NCBI GenBank assembly: GCA_963573385.1
Contig: CAUYLG010039358.1
Location: 62,001 to 126,000 of the forward strand
Direction: 5' to 3'
DNA length: 64,000 bases
Origin: Cacajao melanocephalus
Taxonomy: Eukaryota > Chordata > Mammalia > Primates > Pitheciidae
Shown: piece after piece, positions 25,081-37,553 of the stretch
Layout of the letters: every line of letters starts with the position of its first letter
Position numbering within the stretch: the first letter of the stretch is position 1
Translations under genes and position numbers: made by a program
Notes under the pieces: model-generated
Databases searched by the model: none
Told to the model about the DNA's origin: nothing
Seen by the model: only the letters and a program-made list of their open reading frames with translations

Positions 25081-26841
25081 ACTGCTAGGGACTAAAATCA
25101 TTTACACAACATTACAAATATTTTTATAAAGCATTAGATTCTTTGTGAATGCAGTTTGAATAGAAGAGGTTTGAGATGTAAAACTGCAACAGTCTTTCTA
25201 ATCCATAGTTACGAAGAAAGAGAAATTAAAAATCATCACCTTTCAAACTTATGGAATCGTAATTTGGATTTAAGGAATCATAATTCCATAAATCCAAAAT
25301 GTTTTAAATACTACTGGCCAAAAAAAAAAAGTCTTATTTTGTATTTTTTGTCAGAAGTGAAAAGAAAAAAGGCATAAGAATCAGATTGTATTGATACTAA
25401 AAATACTAAAAATGAGTCATAAATCTATGGTGCAACATCTTGGCTTCAACTCAATTCAACACAATTGTCTAATTGTCTGTTTGGATGTCATTGTATCCTT
25501 GAGTATTTCATAGATGAGGAATAAAATAATCATATTGACAAAAGATTTACAGTTAAACACTCATATGTGAACATTAATGTTGCCAATATTTTCCATGGTC
25601 CTCATTTCTCAAACATGTATTTTAATTCTAAAATTGTTACTGATTACTAATAAATTTGATTTTGCAGATGGCATTATAGATACCATGGATGTGAATAAAA
25701 TCACACTAATTTCCCACCCTCAAAAAATGACTTGCAGTAGTCATGGCATTATCATTATTCAAGGAAATGTTAATTAATTTTTAAAAAATGAAAGATAGCT
25801 TTAAGGAAGCAAAAGTTTTATTACAGTAAGCTCCTTATATATGTAGTACAATGATTATTCTAAGTGACCAAGGCCCAACTCCAACTACATTAAACAACAT
25901 AGGAATTTATTTTCTTCAAAACCTGAGAAGACTTCAAAGACTGCTTTATTCAGTCTCAAATGATGTGATAAAGATGAAGCCTGGAGCTCTACAACTCAGA
26001 TTGGCTCTCAGTCTCTTTATATGGGCTTCACATGGTGTCAAGTTCCTAAAGTGATTATATCAATTCTCACATGCTTCAGGCTCAAATTTGACTGGCAAGA
26101 GTTTTTTTTTCCCCCAAAGTTTGAACCAAAGCCCTGAGCGAATGCACATCAGTAAGAAAACTTCAGGCCTATACTATCTGTGATAAAATTAATATGTGGC
26201 AGCAGATTTTTAAAGCATATAAGAGATACTTAGACTATAATTCAGAATTCAAGATTTTTAATTATAGTCTAAGCGTCTAGAAGTTTATTCTGTAGGCAAA
26301 AATAGCTATTATAAGTGTGAGGGTGTGGGTATATGTGCAAGAGAGAGATAAAGGGAAAGAATATATTCATATTATATTAGTATACTAGCATTTCAAATTA
26401 TGATTAGTGAGTAAACACAGTATTTTATGTTTCTTGTACTTATTGGATTACTGTAAAATAATAATGATTTACCTGCATATTTATGGAATGAACTAGAATA
26501 TGTTTTGTGCAACACATTAAATATTTTGACACTTAACTTTATTTTGTTTTATTAAATATATTTAATGAATTAATAAATGAAATGCAAGTACAGGATTTAG
26601 AAATCACAGACGGTAACATATCCTTGTTTACATTCCCAACGGCAGCTTTTAAAAATAATTTTCTCTTTTGGTTCCATGAATGCTTTAATTCCACTACTTC
26701 AAATAATATGTTTTTGTTCTATTTATTGATTTATCAATAAAAATAAAAAACAATAAGTAAGATTCATATTATTAAAGCCATGTAGTTATTTTTTTTACTG
26801 CAGTACTGAACCGAGTGTTTTGAATAATCTTTCTTCCCTAG

Positions 26842-27024
26842 GACGCCAAAGATAAAATTCTTTTGATGGATTGTTCCCAGCCTATTTCTGAATCCATTCT
26901 TGCAGGATCAATGAAATATGGGTTACGCAATTTCTCAGATCTTCCTACAAAGACTCTTGTTTCAGCAGTTATTTCAATCAATCTGCTGTCTTTTTTAATT
27001 CTCTTCTATATTTTACCCCCTTAA
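26842..27024 (+). other. Exon-like 60-codon frame after a splice-acceptor-like site (speculative)
   Basis: A pyrimidine-rich run ending CTTTCTTCCCTAG is followed directly by a 60-codon open frame starting DAKDKILLMDCSQP and ending in a hydrophobic stretch (SAVISINLLSFLILFYILPP) before TAA. The codon immediately upstream in frame is a stop (the TAG of the acceptor), so translation could only enter by splicing. I do not recognise the protein. A 60-codon frame is not rare by chance, and there is no second exon, start or polyadenylation context to support it. Confidence 0.12.
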
Positions 27025-27411
27025 CACTTATGTAAGAATTTGTTTTTGTTTTCATTCCTTCCTTACTTGAGTTTCTTTGCAAACTTGACTCTTTAATATT
27101 GTTTTTGAAATAATCCCATTGAGTTTTTGTTGTTTATTTTGCTTTCTCCTCTGAAAATTTACCTGTTCATTGTAAACTTTCTGCTATAGCCTTGGCAATC
27201 TACTCCCTTTTTCTACTCTAACCTTTCTATTCACTCTGAGACACACTTAAAAAAAAATCCACTTACCTGTGTTTACAAAACTTGCATTTTGATAATTTGC
27301 TAGTTTTTATATGAGTTTTAATGGTCCTTGAGAGGGCTTTATGCTCCTCATATACGACTCTGAATTTCCTCAACACAGAAAGTCATTTCTCCACTCCAAG
27401 CAGACAGATTT

Positions 27412-28487
27412 CTTTTTAAATTATTTTAGGTTTGGGGTTAAATGTGAAGTTTTGTTATATAGGTAAAAGCATGCCACAGAGATTTGTTGTACAGGTTATT
27501 TCGTCACCCAGATATTAAGCCCAATACCCAATAGTTATCTTTGTGCTCATCTCCCTCCTCCCACCCTTCACCTTTAAATAGACCTCAGTGTCTGATATTT
27601 TCCTTCTTTGTGTTCATGAGTTCTCATCATTTAGCTCCCACTTATAAATGAGAACATGGGTTTCTGGCTTTCTGTTTCTGCATTAGATTGCTAAGGATAA
27701 CAGCTGCCAGCTCCATCCACGTTCCTGTAAAATACATGATCTCATCTTTTTAATGGCATACCACATTTTCTTTATTCAATCTGTCATTGATGGACATTTA
27801 GATTGCTTCCACAACTTTACTATTGTGAATTGGGCTGCAATGAACATGTGTGCTTATGGTAAAATGATTTATATTCCTTTGAATACATATCCGGTAATGG
27901 GATTGCTGTGTGGAAAGGTAGTTCTGCTTTTAATTCTTTGAGAAATTACCACACTACTTGTCCCAATGGATGAACAAATTTATATTCTCACCAACAGTGT
28001 ACAAGTTTTCCCTTTTCTCTGTAACCTCACCAGCATCTGTTATTTTTTGACTTTTTAATAATAGCGATGAGATGAGTGTGAGATGGTATCTCACTGTGAT
28101 ATTGATTTGCATTTTTCTAAAGATTAATTATATTCAGATTTTTTTTCATATGTATGTTGGTCACATGTATGTATTTTGAAAAGTGTCTGTTCGGGTCCTT
28201 TGCTCACTTTTTAATGGGGTTATTTATTTCTTCTAAATTTGTTTAAGTTCCTTACAGATGCTGTATAAGAGACCTTTGTCAGAGGCATAGTTTGCATATA
28301 TTTTCTCTCATTTTTAGTATGTTGATAATTCCTTTTGCTGTGCAGAGCTCTTAAGTTTAACTATATCCCATTTGTCAACTTTTGTTGCAATTGCTTTTGG
28401 TGTCTTTGTCATGGAATCTTTGCCTGTTCATAGTCCAGGATGGTATCGGTTAGGTTGTCTTCCAGAGTTTCTACAGGCAATAATCCT
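27412..28487 (-). mobile_element. L1 3' end (L1PB/L1MA age), 5'-truncated
   Basis: The plus strand is the reverse complement of an L1 3' UTR (AGGTTTGGGGTTAAATGTGA and so on) followed by the ORF2 C-terminal region. Recognised blocks include CACTTATAAATGAGAACATG, ATTGATGGACATTTAGATTG, GTGAGATGGTATCTCACTGT and CCCATTTGTCAACTTTTGTT. It covers only the last ~1.07 kb of the element and is non-functional. The apparent open frames here (27753-27941, 28372-28554) are antisense to ORF2 and meaningless. Confidence 0.93.
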
Positions 28488-30419
28488 TTTCTCTACTCTA
28501 AATAAAAATGGCCTTAGTTTCTTTAGTTTGAAGTCCCAGCTAATTCTGTCATAACTTCTAAACTCCATTCTTTATCAACTCAATCCAGCCTTAGCCTCAT
28601 GATTTAAAATACCACTCACACATAACTGAAAGCCCCTTTGTTAGCATTACTCACACCAGTTGAACCTACAGATATACCTGAGGACAATGTCCATGGAAAA
28701 CTGCATAGATCAAAAGTTTCTCTTTCCAAAATGTAACTTTTTCTTTCTAACTTTCAAATCATTTCTTCATATACTAAGTATGTGTTGTGTCTCTGTGTGA
28801 TGTGTGTGGATTGGATGGGAAAAACATATTGCCAGTTAATCATCCACTGCTCCTACATGTTTGCAGATAAATTTTTGCTAGACTTGGAACCAGATAGATA
28901 TTAAATATCATTTATTTGTTAAAGCTGTGTTTGAAATAAAAACTCAGATCAAAATCTAAAACAGGAATCTCTTCTCCCTCCTCTGTGAGTGAAATCTAAA
29001 TTCATGGTTGCAGAAAGAGCAATTGGAGAAGAGTAGCCCTTTACTACAACACGGAAAGATAAGTTTAATCCCAGTGAGCACACTGCATTATAAAAGAAAA
29101 CAAAGAATAAATTTGGCCCACATGTGATCAAGGAATTCGCGATGAAAGCAACATAAATCTTTTATTTTTGTTTTAGCCAAATAACCACATTCATTATTTA
29201 ATGGGATACAGAAAATTTTCACAATCTAGAAGGAAGAATGATGTGGTCCAAGGAAAGAGTGGCCCAAGAAAGATGATGAGAAGTATGCATCACATTCTAC
29301 AGAATGTGATCCCATATGTTGAGAATGATCAGTGATGTTGAACACCTTTTTTTATCTGTGCAATTAAAAGGTTATGCAAATATTTCTCAAAGACCTAAGG
29401 ATAGTTTTTCCATAATAGGGCATACATATAGATATATATTAGATTACAAAGTTATAATATATATCAATATAACTTTATAATCTATTTAATTCTTAATAAA
29501 TTACTTTAGAAATTTGGAAAACACATATACTCTGCCCACCTCCCAAAAAGCATTGAAGATAATCTTTTGGAGATCTACTATTTACAATTTGATATGCTCA
29601 TATAACTTTACCTTATAACTTCCCATTTTCTGACATTGGCCTTGATTACTTTGGAAGTTAATTATTATTATTTTTTTAATTCACGTTCTCCTAGAGTCAT
29701 TTCTTTCCACCTATCATTCTTTGTATTGCCTTCATGTTTCTCATTAATACTCCTTACCGTCTAAAGATAAACATTATCATTTATTTCTATTATATTTAAA
29801 TGGCTCTCTCAAAGCAGACTTTTGACTTCAATAAATTTTGCCCTATGTTTCCATGGTAACCTACTCAAAACATCACTGTCATCTTGACATTCTGCTTCAC
29901 TAAGGCTGTCAGTATATTTCAATTGCTTATGAGATAAAGTTTATACTCCTCAATTTGGCATTCAAGGAACCTGTAATATGATGCAAACTATTTTTAAAGT
30001 TTGGCCTTCCAACTTCATCTCATATTGTATTGCTTATCCAAATGACAAAGTCATTATTACTTAAATACAATTTGCACTTTCCAGCCATTTTATATTTACT
30101 TTTGACAATTTTATATTGTGTGGAATATCTCGGCTTTCAAAACTATACCTTTAAAGTCTTCCTAGATTTAAATAAATCTACCTTTATTTCTGTCTTGCTC
30201 ATAAAGTATTTTTTCCCAAACTTTCTCAAACTTTAAGTGTAACCCAAGTTTCTCCATGGTTTAATAAAGACTTTCTAGCCATTATCTAACTGACTAGATT
30301 TTTTTTCATAAATGATTCAATATATTCAAAGCTCAGTGTATTTTATTCTCTTCTTCTGACAAAGGCTACATAATTTTCAACCAGCCAATTCCGTTTTATC
30401 CTAGATATTCAGATAAATT
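28488..30419. other. Unassigned AT-rich DNA with one hairpin
   Basis: Nothing coding or transposon-like is recognised. A near-perfect inverted repeat sits at 29441-29483. Confidence 0.5.
29441..29483. repeat. Inverted repeat, 16-bp arms
   Basis: Left arm AGATTACAAAGTTATA (29441-29456) and right arm TATAACTTTATAATCT (29468-29483) are reverse complements with one mismatch, around an 11-bp loop. Could extrude as a hairpin. AT-rich, so chance is possible. Confidence 0.85.
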
Positions 30420-30780
30420 ACATTTTCTGTGCCTTCTCTGCTGGTAGATGGGGCCATGTGACTAAATTCTGAGCAATGGAAAGAAGCAGAAATAAAAATA
30501 AATTAGTTCCAAGCAAGGTCAAATCTTTTAAAAAGGCAGCTTGCGATGGTGATCCTTCAGGCTTTCTTTTCCCATGCTCTGCCTCCTCAAAAAAGAAGAC
30601 AAGGTTTTGGAAGAACTTAGAGTCCAATTCCAGACAGCCTCCTAATGACTGTGTGAAACTGTGTCTTCTAGTTTACACAGGATGCCTGTTGTCCTATGAT
30701 GTAAAATGTCATTCTTGTATTAAGCCAGTGATATTTTTTGGTTGTACACTAGTTAAGTTATTCCAAAATATAAATCAAAG
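30420..30780 (+). mobile_element. Old MLT1-like LTR (ERVL-MaLR), tentative
   Basis: The left part (GGGGCCATGTGACTAAATTC, TGAGCAATGG) and right part (CTAATGACTGTGTGAAACTG, TTGTATTAAGCCAGTGATAT) follow the order of an old MaLR/MLT1-group LTR with the usual AAGCCA-near-end motif. It is very diverged. The 103-codon open frame across it (30476-30787) and the one on the reverse strand are incidental. Confidence 0.5.
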
Positions 30781-31201
30781 CACATAATTTCCCTCTGTAT
30801 TTACTTCTAATGTAATAGTCCAAGCCAACATTCCATCTTACCTCAACTAGTACGAGAACTTCCAAATACCTCTCTTTGCTTCTACTCTACATTTACTATA
30901 TAAAATCATTTCTCATTAGCAGCCAGCAATACTTCAAAAATGTAAATTTGATTGTATTGTATCACTATGTAAAACTCTACAATGATTTCTCATTTCACTG
31001 AGACTAAAATTTAAATTTCTAATCTAGCTCAAAAAAAAAAAAACCCTAATTCAACCAGAATTATTCTATCAAGTTTCTCTGGGAAACAACGTTCCTATAC
31101 TAGGCTTTGAGGATTCCAGGATTTCATCCTATACAGTTTAAGGGAGAATATAAAATAAAGTAATGATATGAGTTAATTGAAATATATGTGTATATACACA
31201 T
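30781..31201. other. Unassigned DNA
   Basis: Nothing recognised apart from an A-run at about 31031-31043. Confidence 0.5.
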
Positions 31202-31206
31202 ACACA

Positions 31207-31244
<38 letters not shown>
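31202..31244. repeat. (CA)n microsatellite
   Basis: About 19 CA units with one CC interruption near the left end. Confidence 0.95.
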
Positions 31245-31914
31245 TGTGGAGTGTAGTGCAGTAAAGCCCAAATTATAGTTACTTTAATCTATAATACAAA
31301 GTTTAATAAGTAACCAATAAATGCATTAAGAATGAATATTGGACAAATACATGATCTATACCTGTATTTATTTTGTCAAAAAATCCATTGATTGTCTATA
31401 AGTACTAGGCCTTTATATTTCTGACTTATTTTGAGAACTTCATTTTGGTGACTGTATACTTACCTCTTCCTACAAGTATGTATTGTGAATACACTAAATT
31501 ATGATCTCTCGATGATGAATTTCTCAATTCAGATTTGCAATTGTCTTATATAAACATGACTCATTAATTTCAAAATAAACTGAAAAAGTTTAATATAATA
31601 TGAGAGATATATGTAATAAGCTAGAACAGATGAACAGCAGTAAGTTAGCTAGATAGAATATGATTTATCATTCAGCATCCCAGGAATCAAGAAAAATGCT
31701 TTCCTGCTGCTGTTATATATGTTTAAAATATGTCACTAAATGGAGATAAGTAGAGTGAAGAAAGGTTTTCATGAAAATATAAAAAATACAGTAAATTTGG
31801 GGCTGGCAGAAATCAGTTTATTGGAATTCATTTCAGGTCAACTATGATTTTTACTAAAATACTGTTATAGGTTTTTGAAGTGTCATCAACACAAGGAGTA
31901 CTATTTTATATTTA
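31245..31914. other. Unassigned AT-rich DNA
   Basis: No gene or recognised transposon. Confidence 0.5.
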
Positions 31915-33569
31915 ATTTTACTTTTTAAAAAATTATTATGAGTATATATTAGGTGTGTATATTTATGAGGTACGTAAGATATTTTGATACAAGCATACAA
32001 TAGACAATAATTGCTTCAGGGTGAATGAGGTTTTCATCACTTCAAGCATTTATCATTTCCTTCTGCTATAAATGTTCCAATTATACTCTTTTAGTTATTT
32101 TGAAATGTACAGTCAATTACTGTTGACTGTAGTCACCTGCTTATGCTATCAAATACTAGACTAATTTATTCTATTTAATTTTATTTTTGTACCTACTACC
32201 CATTCCCACTCCCCTCCCAAACTACCCTTCCCATACTTTGGCAATCATCATTCTTCAGTCTGTTTCCATGAGTTCAATTGTTTTAATTTTTATCTCCCAC
32301 AAATAAGTGAGAACATCCAATGTTTGTCTTTCTTAGCCTGGCTTATTTAACTAAATATAATACCCTCCTGTTCCATCCATATTGTTGTAAATGATAGGAC
32401 CTCATTCTTTTCTATGGCTAAATAGTACTCCATTGTAAATATCCACATTTTTGTATTCATTCATCTGTTGATAGGCAGTTAGGTTTCTTCCAAATCTTGA
32501 CTATTCTGAATAGTGCTTCGATAAACATTGGAGTGCAGATATTTCTTTGATATACTGATTTTCTTTCTTTTATATATAACTAGAAGTGGATTTGCTGGAT
32601 CATATGGTAGCTGTATTTTGAGTTTTTTGAGGAATCTCAAATTCTTCTCCGTAGTGATCATACTAATTTACATTTCCACCAACAGTATATGCAGGATCTC
32701 TTTTCTCCACATCCTCACCAGCAATTGTTACTGCCTGTCTTTTTGATAAAATCCATTTTAACTAGAGTGAGATAATATCTCATTTTAATTTTCATTTGCA
32801 TTTCTCTGATAATCAGTCATGTTGAACACCTTCTTGTTTATCTGTTTACCATTTCTATGCCATCTTTTGAGAAATGTCTATTCAGATACTTGCCAATTTT
32901 TGAATCAGATTTTTAGATTTTTTTAATAGAGTTGTTTGGTCATATATATACGGCCTCTTTGTATATTCTGGATATTAATGCCTTGTAAGATGGATAGTCT
33001 GTAAATATTTTCTCACATTCCATGGGTTGTATCTTCACTTTGTGATTATTTATTTTCATGTACTGAAGCTTTTTAACATGATGTGATTCTATGTGTGCAT
33101 TTTTGCTTTGATTGTCTATGCTGGTGGGGCATTACTCAAAAAATCTTTGACCAGAATAAAGACTTAGAGGGTTCCCCAGGGTTTTGTTATACTACTTTCA
33201 TAGTTTGAGGTCTTAGATTTAAGTTTTTAATGGACTTTGTTTTGATTTTTGCATATAATGAGAGATAGGAGTCTAGTTTTATTCTTTTGAATATGGATGT
33301 CCAGTTTTCCCAGCACCATTCATTGAAGAGATTGTCCTTTCCCCAGTTTATGTTCTTGGAAACATTATTGTAAATGAGTTTATTGTAGGTGTATGGATTT
33401 ATTAATTGTTTCTCTATTCTGTTCCATTGGTCTATGGGTCTGTTTTTCTACCAGTACCATAATGTTTTGTTTACTATAGATCTGTAGTATAACTTGAAGT
33501 CTGGTAATCTGATTCTTTTTTTTTTTTTTTCTCTCTCCCTCAGAATAGCTCGTGGTTCTATATAAATTT
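31915..33569 (-). mobile_element. L1 (L1PB/L1MA age), 3' segment of an interrupted element
   Basis: Reverse complement of an L1 3' UTR and ORF2 C-terminal half. Recognised blocks include AGGTGTGTATATTTATGAGG, ACAAATAAGTGAGAACATCC, CTAGAAGTGGATTTGCTGG, TTCCACCAACAGTATATGC, CAGTTTTCCCAGCACCATTC and GTTCCATTGGTCTATGGGTC. It stops at 33569 inside ORF2, where an MSTA-type provirus begins, and resumes in the same orientation at 35679. A 14-base T-run at about 33517-33530 is internal to the ORF2 region. Confidence 0.92.
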
Positions 33570-33908
33570 CACACTACTGATAAAGACATACCCAAGACTG
33601 GGAAGAAAAAGATGTTTAATTGGACTTACAGTTCCACATAGCTGGGAAGGCCTCAGAATCATGGCAGGAGGTGAAAGGCACTTCTTACATGGTGGTGGCA
33701 AGAGAAAATGAGGAAGGTGCAAAAGTGAAAACCCCTGATAAAACCATCAGGTCTCATGAGATTTATTCACTACCACAAGAACAGTATGAGGGAAACTGCT
33801 TCCATAATTTAAATTATTTCCCACAGGATCTCTCCCACAACATGTGGTAAATATAGGAGCACAATTCAAGATGAGATTTGAGTGGGGACACAGAGCCAAA
33901 CCATATCA
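33570..33908 (-). mobile_element. MSTA-type LTR of an ERVL-MaLR provirus (3' LTR)
   Basis: Reverse complement of an MST LTR: CACTACTGATAAAGACATAC, TAATTGGACTTACAGTTCCA, AGGTGAAAGGCACTTCTTAC, ending AGAGCCAAACCATATCA. In minus orientation this is the downstream LTR. The outermost ~15 bases of the LTR are missing at 33570, where L1 sequence abuts directly. Confidence 0.9.
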
Positions 33909-35499
33909 TCCACCCTTGGGCCCTCCAAATTTCATGTCCTCACTTTTCAAAACCAATTATGCTTTCCCAACAGTCCCCCAAAGTCTTAACTAATTTCAGC
34001 ATTAACCCAAAAGTCCATAGTCCAAAGTCTCATCTGAGACAAAGCAAGTCCCTTCTGCCTGTGAGCCTGTAAAACCAAAAGCAATCCACTTACTTCCTAG
34101 ATACAAGATGGCTAGAGATATTGGGTAAATACAGTCATTGCAAATGGGAGAAGCTGGCCAAAGCAAAGAGGTTACAGGACCCATAAAAATCCAAAATCCA
34201 GAAGGGTAGTCAAATTCTAAAGCTCCAAAATGATCTTTGCTTCATGTTTCACATCTAGGTCATGCTGATGAAAGAAGTAGGTTCCCATAGCCTTGGGCAG
34301 CTCTGCCCCTTTGGCTTTGCAGGGTATAGCCCCACTCCTGGCTGCTTTCACAGGCTGACACTGAATTGACTGTGTGTGGCTTTTCCAAGTGCACAGTTCA
34401 AGCTGCCAGTGGTTCTACCATTCTGGGATCTCGGACACAGTGGCTCTCTTCTCACAGCTCCATTAGGCAGTGCCCCAGTAAAAACTCTTTGTGGGGTCTC
34501 TGACCCCACATTTCCCTTCCACACTACCCTAGCAGAGGTTCTCCACGAGGACCCTGCACCTGAAGCAAACTTTTGCCTGCATCCAGGCAACTCTATACAG
34601 CTTCTGAAGTCTAGGTGGAGATTCCCAAACCTCAATTAGTGACTTCTGTGCTAATTGATGTTTAGGCTAAAGGTTTAGGCTAAACATCACATGGAAGCTG
34701 CCAAGGTTTGGGGTTTGCACCCTCTGAAACCATGCACCAAACTGTACCTTGGCCCCTTTTAGTAATTACTGGAGAGGCTACAACACTGGGCACCAAGTCC
34801 CTAGGTTGTACACAGGATGAGGACCCTGGGCTCGGCCCATGAAACCACTTTTTCTCCTAGGAGTTTGGGTCTGTGAGGGGAAGGACTGCCATGAAGACCT
34901 ATGACATGCCTGAGAGACATTTCCCCAATGTCTTTGGGATTGTCATTTGGCTCCTTGTTACTTGTGCATATTTCTGCTGCCAGCTTGAATTTCTCCTTAA
35001 AAGAATGGTTTTTCATTTCTACTGCATTGTCAGGCTGCAAATTTTCTGAACTTTTATGATCTGTTTCACTATTACAGTGGAATTCATTTAACAGCACCCA
35101 GGTCACCTTTTCAATGCTTTATTGCTTAGAAATTTCTTCTGCCAGCTACCCTAAATCATCTCTCTCAAGTTCAAAGTTCCACGAATCTCTAGAGCAGAGG
35201 CAAAATGCTGCCAGTCTCTTTGCTAACACACAACAAAGTAACCTTTGCTCCAGTTCCCAACAAGTTTCTCATCTCCATCTGAGACCACCTCAGACTGGAC
35301 TTTATTTTTGATATCACTGTTAGCATTTTTGTCAAAGCCATTAAACAAATCTCTAGGAAGTTTCAAACTTTCCTACATTTTCCTGTCTTCTTCTGAGCCC
35401 TCAAAACTGTTCCAACCTCTGCCTGTTACCCAGTTCCCAAGTTGCTTCCACATTATTGGGTATCTTTTCAACAACACACCACTCCTGGTACTAATTTAC
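33909..35499 (-). mobile_element. MST/THE1-type internal region (MaLR provirus)
   Basis: The 1.59 kb between the two LTRs matches the internal sequence of MST/THE1 MaLR elements. Examples are CAACAGTCCCCCAAAGTCTT, CAAAGTCTCATCTGAGACAA, GGCACCAAGTCCCTAGGTTG and CCCTAAATCATCTCTCTCAA. MaLR internal regions carry only a degenerate gag-like frame, with no pol or env. Open frames here on both strands (for example 34348-34639 and 34801-35106) are short and unsupported. Confidence 0.9.
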
Positions 35500-35678
35500 T
35501 GTATTAGAACATTTTCATGCTGCTGATAAAGACATACCTGAGACTGGGAAGAAAAGGAGGTTTAATTGGATTTACAGTTTCACATGGTTTGGGAGGCCTC
35601 AGAATCATGGCATAAGGAGAAAGGAAATTCTTACATGGCAATGGCAAGAGAAATAAGGAAGATGTAAAAATGGAAACC
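35500..35678 (-). mobile_element. MSTA-type LTR, truncated (5' LTR)
   Basis: Starts TGTATTAGAACATTTTCATG and matches the first LTR through GAAGATGTAAAAATGGAAACC, then stops. Only about half of the LTR is present. L1 sequence resumes at once. In minus orientation this is the upstream LTR, which has lost its U3-side half. Confidence 0.88.
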
Positions 35679-36593
35679 TATATTTGCTTATGGTAGTGTC
35701 TAATAATCTTTTTAATTTCTGAGGTATTGTTTTTAATATCTCCTTTTTCAATGGTTTTACTTATTTGGGTCTTCTTTCTTTTCTTATTAAATAGTCTGGC
35801 TAAAGATTTGTTGATTTTATTTATCTTTCAAAGAACTAACTTTGTTTACTTGATCTTTTATGGTTTTTTGTTTGTTTGTTTCAATTTCATTTATTTCTGC
35901 TCTAATCTTTATTATTTATTTTCTTCTACAAATTTTGGGTTCGGTTTGCTCTTTCTTATCCTTTAAAAACTATTCTTAGATTATTTCTTTGCAGTTTTTC
36001 TACTTTTCTATCTCACTGTGTTGTATGAACCCCAAGTCTCCTGCTCTGAACCCATCATAGCAGCAAGACTGGCCCAAGAAGTTCAGACCTGTGGCCTAGA
36101 CTGCCTCTTAAGTTTATTTAGAACCCCAGAGCCCTTTAGCCTGCTGTTATGGGGCTAGCCAACTCAAATTATGATCATTGAGCTAGATAATTTCCCTCTG
36201 GCTATGGCTAGTCTTAAATTTCCCTCTTTGGGTACCAGCTAAGCTCTGCCCTATGTTACTTTCCTTGTGATAGGACAGCACGGAGTTCTAATGCAAAGTG
36301 CCATAGTCACTGTGCTTTCTCTTCCTCAAGCACACAGATTCTCTCTCCACTCCATGCTGACAATGCTAGGAGATAGGAGAAGGGTAGCATTGGAAATTCA
36401 GAATTGTCTTTCCTATCTTTTTCAGTACCTCTTTCCTCAATACGATGTTAAAATCAGATACTGTGATTGCTTACCTGAATTTTGATTCTTGTGAAACTTT
36501 TTTTTTGTTTTGTGTAGTTGTTCAATCTGGTGTTCCCGAGGGGAGATGGTCACTGAAAGGTTCTATTTAGCCATCTGGCTCCACCTCATCAGG
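35679..36593 (-). mobile_element. L1 (same element), ORF2 fragment and 5' UTR
   Basis: From 35679 to about 35995 the sequence is antisense L1 ORF2 (TGGTAGTGTCTAATAATC, CAAAGAACTAACTTTGTTTA, CTCTAATCTTTATTATTTAT). It then jumps to antisense 5' UTR of an L1PB-age element (36000-36593). Phrases there include AGACTGCCTCTTAAGTTTAT, GGTACCAGCTAAGCTCTGCC, TTCAATCTGGTGTTCCCGAG and the terminal TAGCCATCTGGCTCCACCTC. The 5' end is therefore retained, while much of ORF2 and all of ORF1 are deleted. Confidence 0.85.
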
Positions 36594-36829
36594 ATTGATA
36601 TTTTAAAAAAAGCAATGTTTCTTCTAAAGTTAGTGCCCCTAATATGTTTTATATTGTTTATTTTTCCCTCCTGGAAAATTGGAAAGCTTAGCACTCTTAA
36701 GGTACAGTATTTGATTTGATGAACATTAACTGAGCTATGTATTAAGTGTCATGCAAAATAATATAAAATAACAACTCTCTACTTCTAAAGAATTATGATA
36801 TTGATGATGAGGTAAAATATTGATTCATT

Positions 36830-36960
36830 AGTATGTGTCAAGTAGACTTTAAGGATATTTGCAGATTATCCTATTTCAACCTCATCATAGCCCCAAGTTG
36901 CAATTATTATTTATATTATCATTTCTTATATTGGGAATCTGTAGTACCACAGGGGAAAGG
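36830..36960 (-). mobile_element. MIR-like SINE fragment
   Basis: TATTTCAACCTCATCATAGC, CAATTATTATTTATATTATC and GGAATCTGTAGTACCACAGG follow the reverse-complemented MIR 3' region (the AATCCTCACAACAACCC / ATTATTATCC pattern), heavily decayed. Confidence 0.45.
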
Positions 36961-37448
36961 CACTAAAAGCATATAAGGAAGTCTAGTAAATTTTATAATA
37001 ATGTGAGATGAGGATAGTTCATAAAATTCTCCACAGAAAGTATTGCTTGAATAGTCACAAAGGAATTGGGATCAACATATCTTGTCTTCAAAGCAATAGG
37101 ATTTTTGTCATTTATTATTTTATGTAGGCTTTACAGGCTAAAATTAAATAATGGACTACTAAGGGAAAGTAATGGGATCAGTGGGATTAAATGAGGTTTA
37201 TTGAACATTTCTAGGGAATAGACAATAAATATTTACACTTTCCCAGGGACATATGTAAGTAGAAGAGGCAATGTTATAACACTTCATTGAAATTATAGGA
37301 TTTCTCACATTAGACTGATGAATGAGTGAGAAAATGTCACAGAATATTAAATCATTACATTTTATAGATTATATAAACAGTACATTTTCTCACTCACTGT
37401 TATTTGGTGGATGCTTAATGTTCCTATGTTTGAACTGTCATGGTATGA
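36961..37448. other. Unassigned AT-rich DNA
   Basis: No recognised feature. It ends at the target site of the L1PA insertion that follows. Confidence 0.5.
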
Positions 37449-37460
37449 AGCAATAAATGT

Positions 37461-37495
<35 letters not shown>

Positions 37496-37505
37496 TACAC
37501 ACACC

Positions 37506-37553
<48 letters not shown>

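Larger units (their letters stand above)
24177..27411. other. Unassigned AT-rich DNA
   Basis: No recognised gene or transposon. A TA/CA-rich patch lies at about 25015-25080. One frame at 26842-27024 looks superficially like an exon after a splice acceptor and is listed separately. Confidence 0.5.

Noticed and set aside
30418..30787. Open frames of 103 codons (plus) and 69 codons (minus)
   Set aside because: Both fall inside an old LTR-like repeat and show no recognisable domain.
34348..35106. Open frames of 87-101 codons on both strands
   Set aside because: They lie in the MST/THE1-type internal region, which is GC-richer and so has longer chance frames. They match no protein I know.
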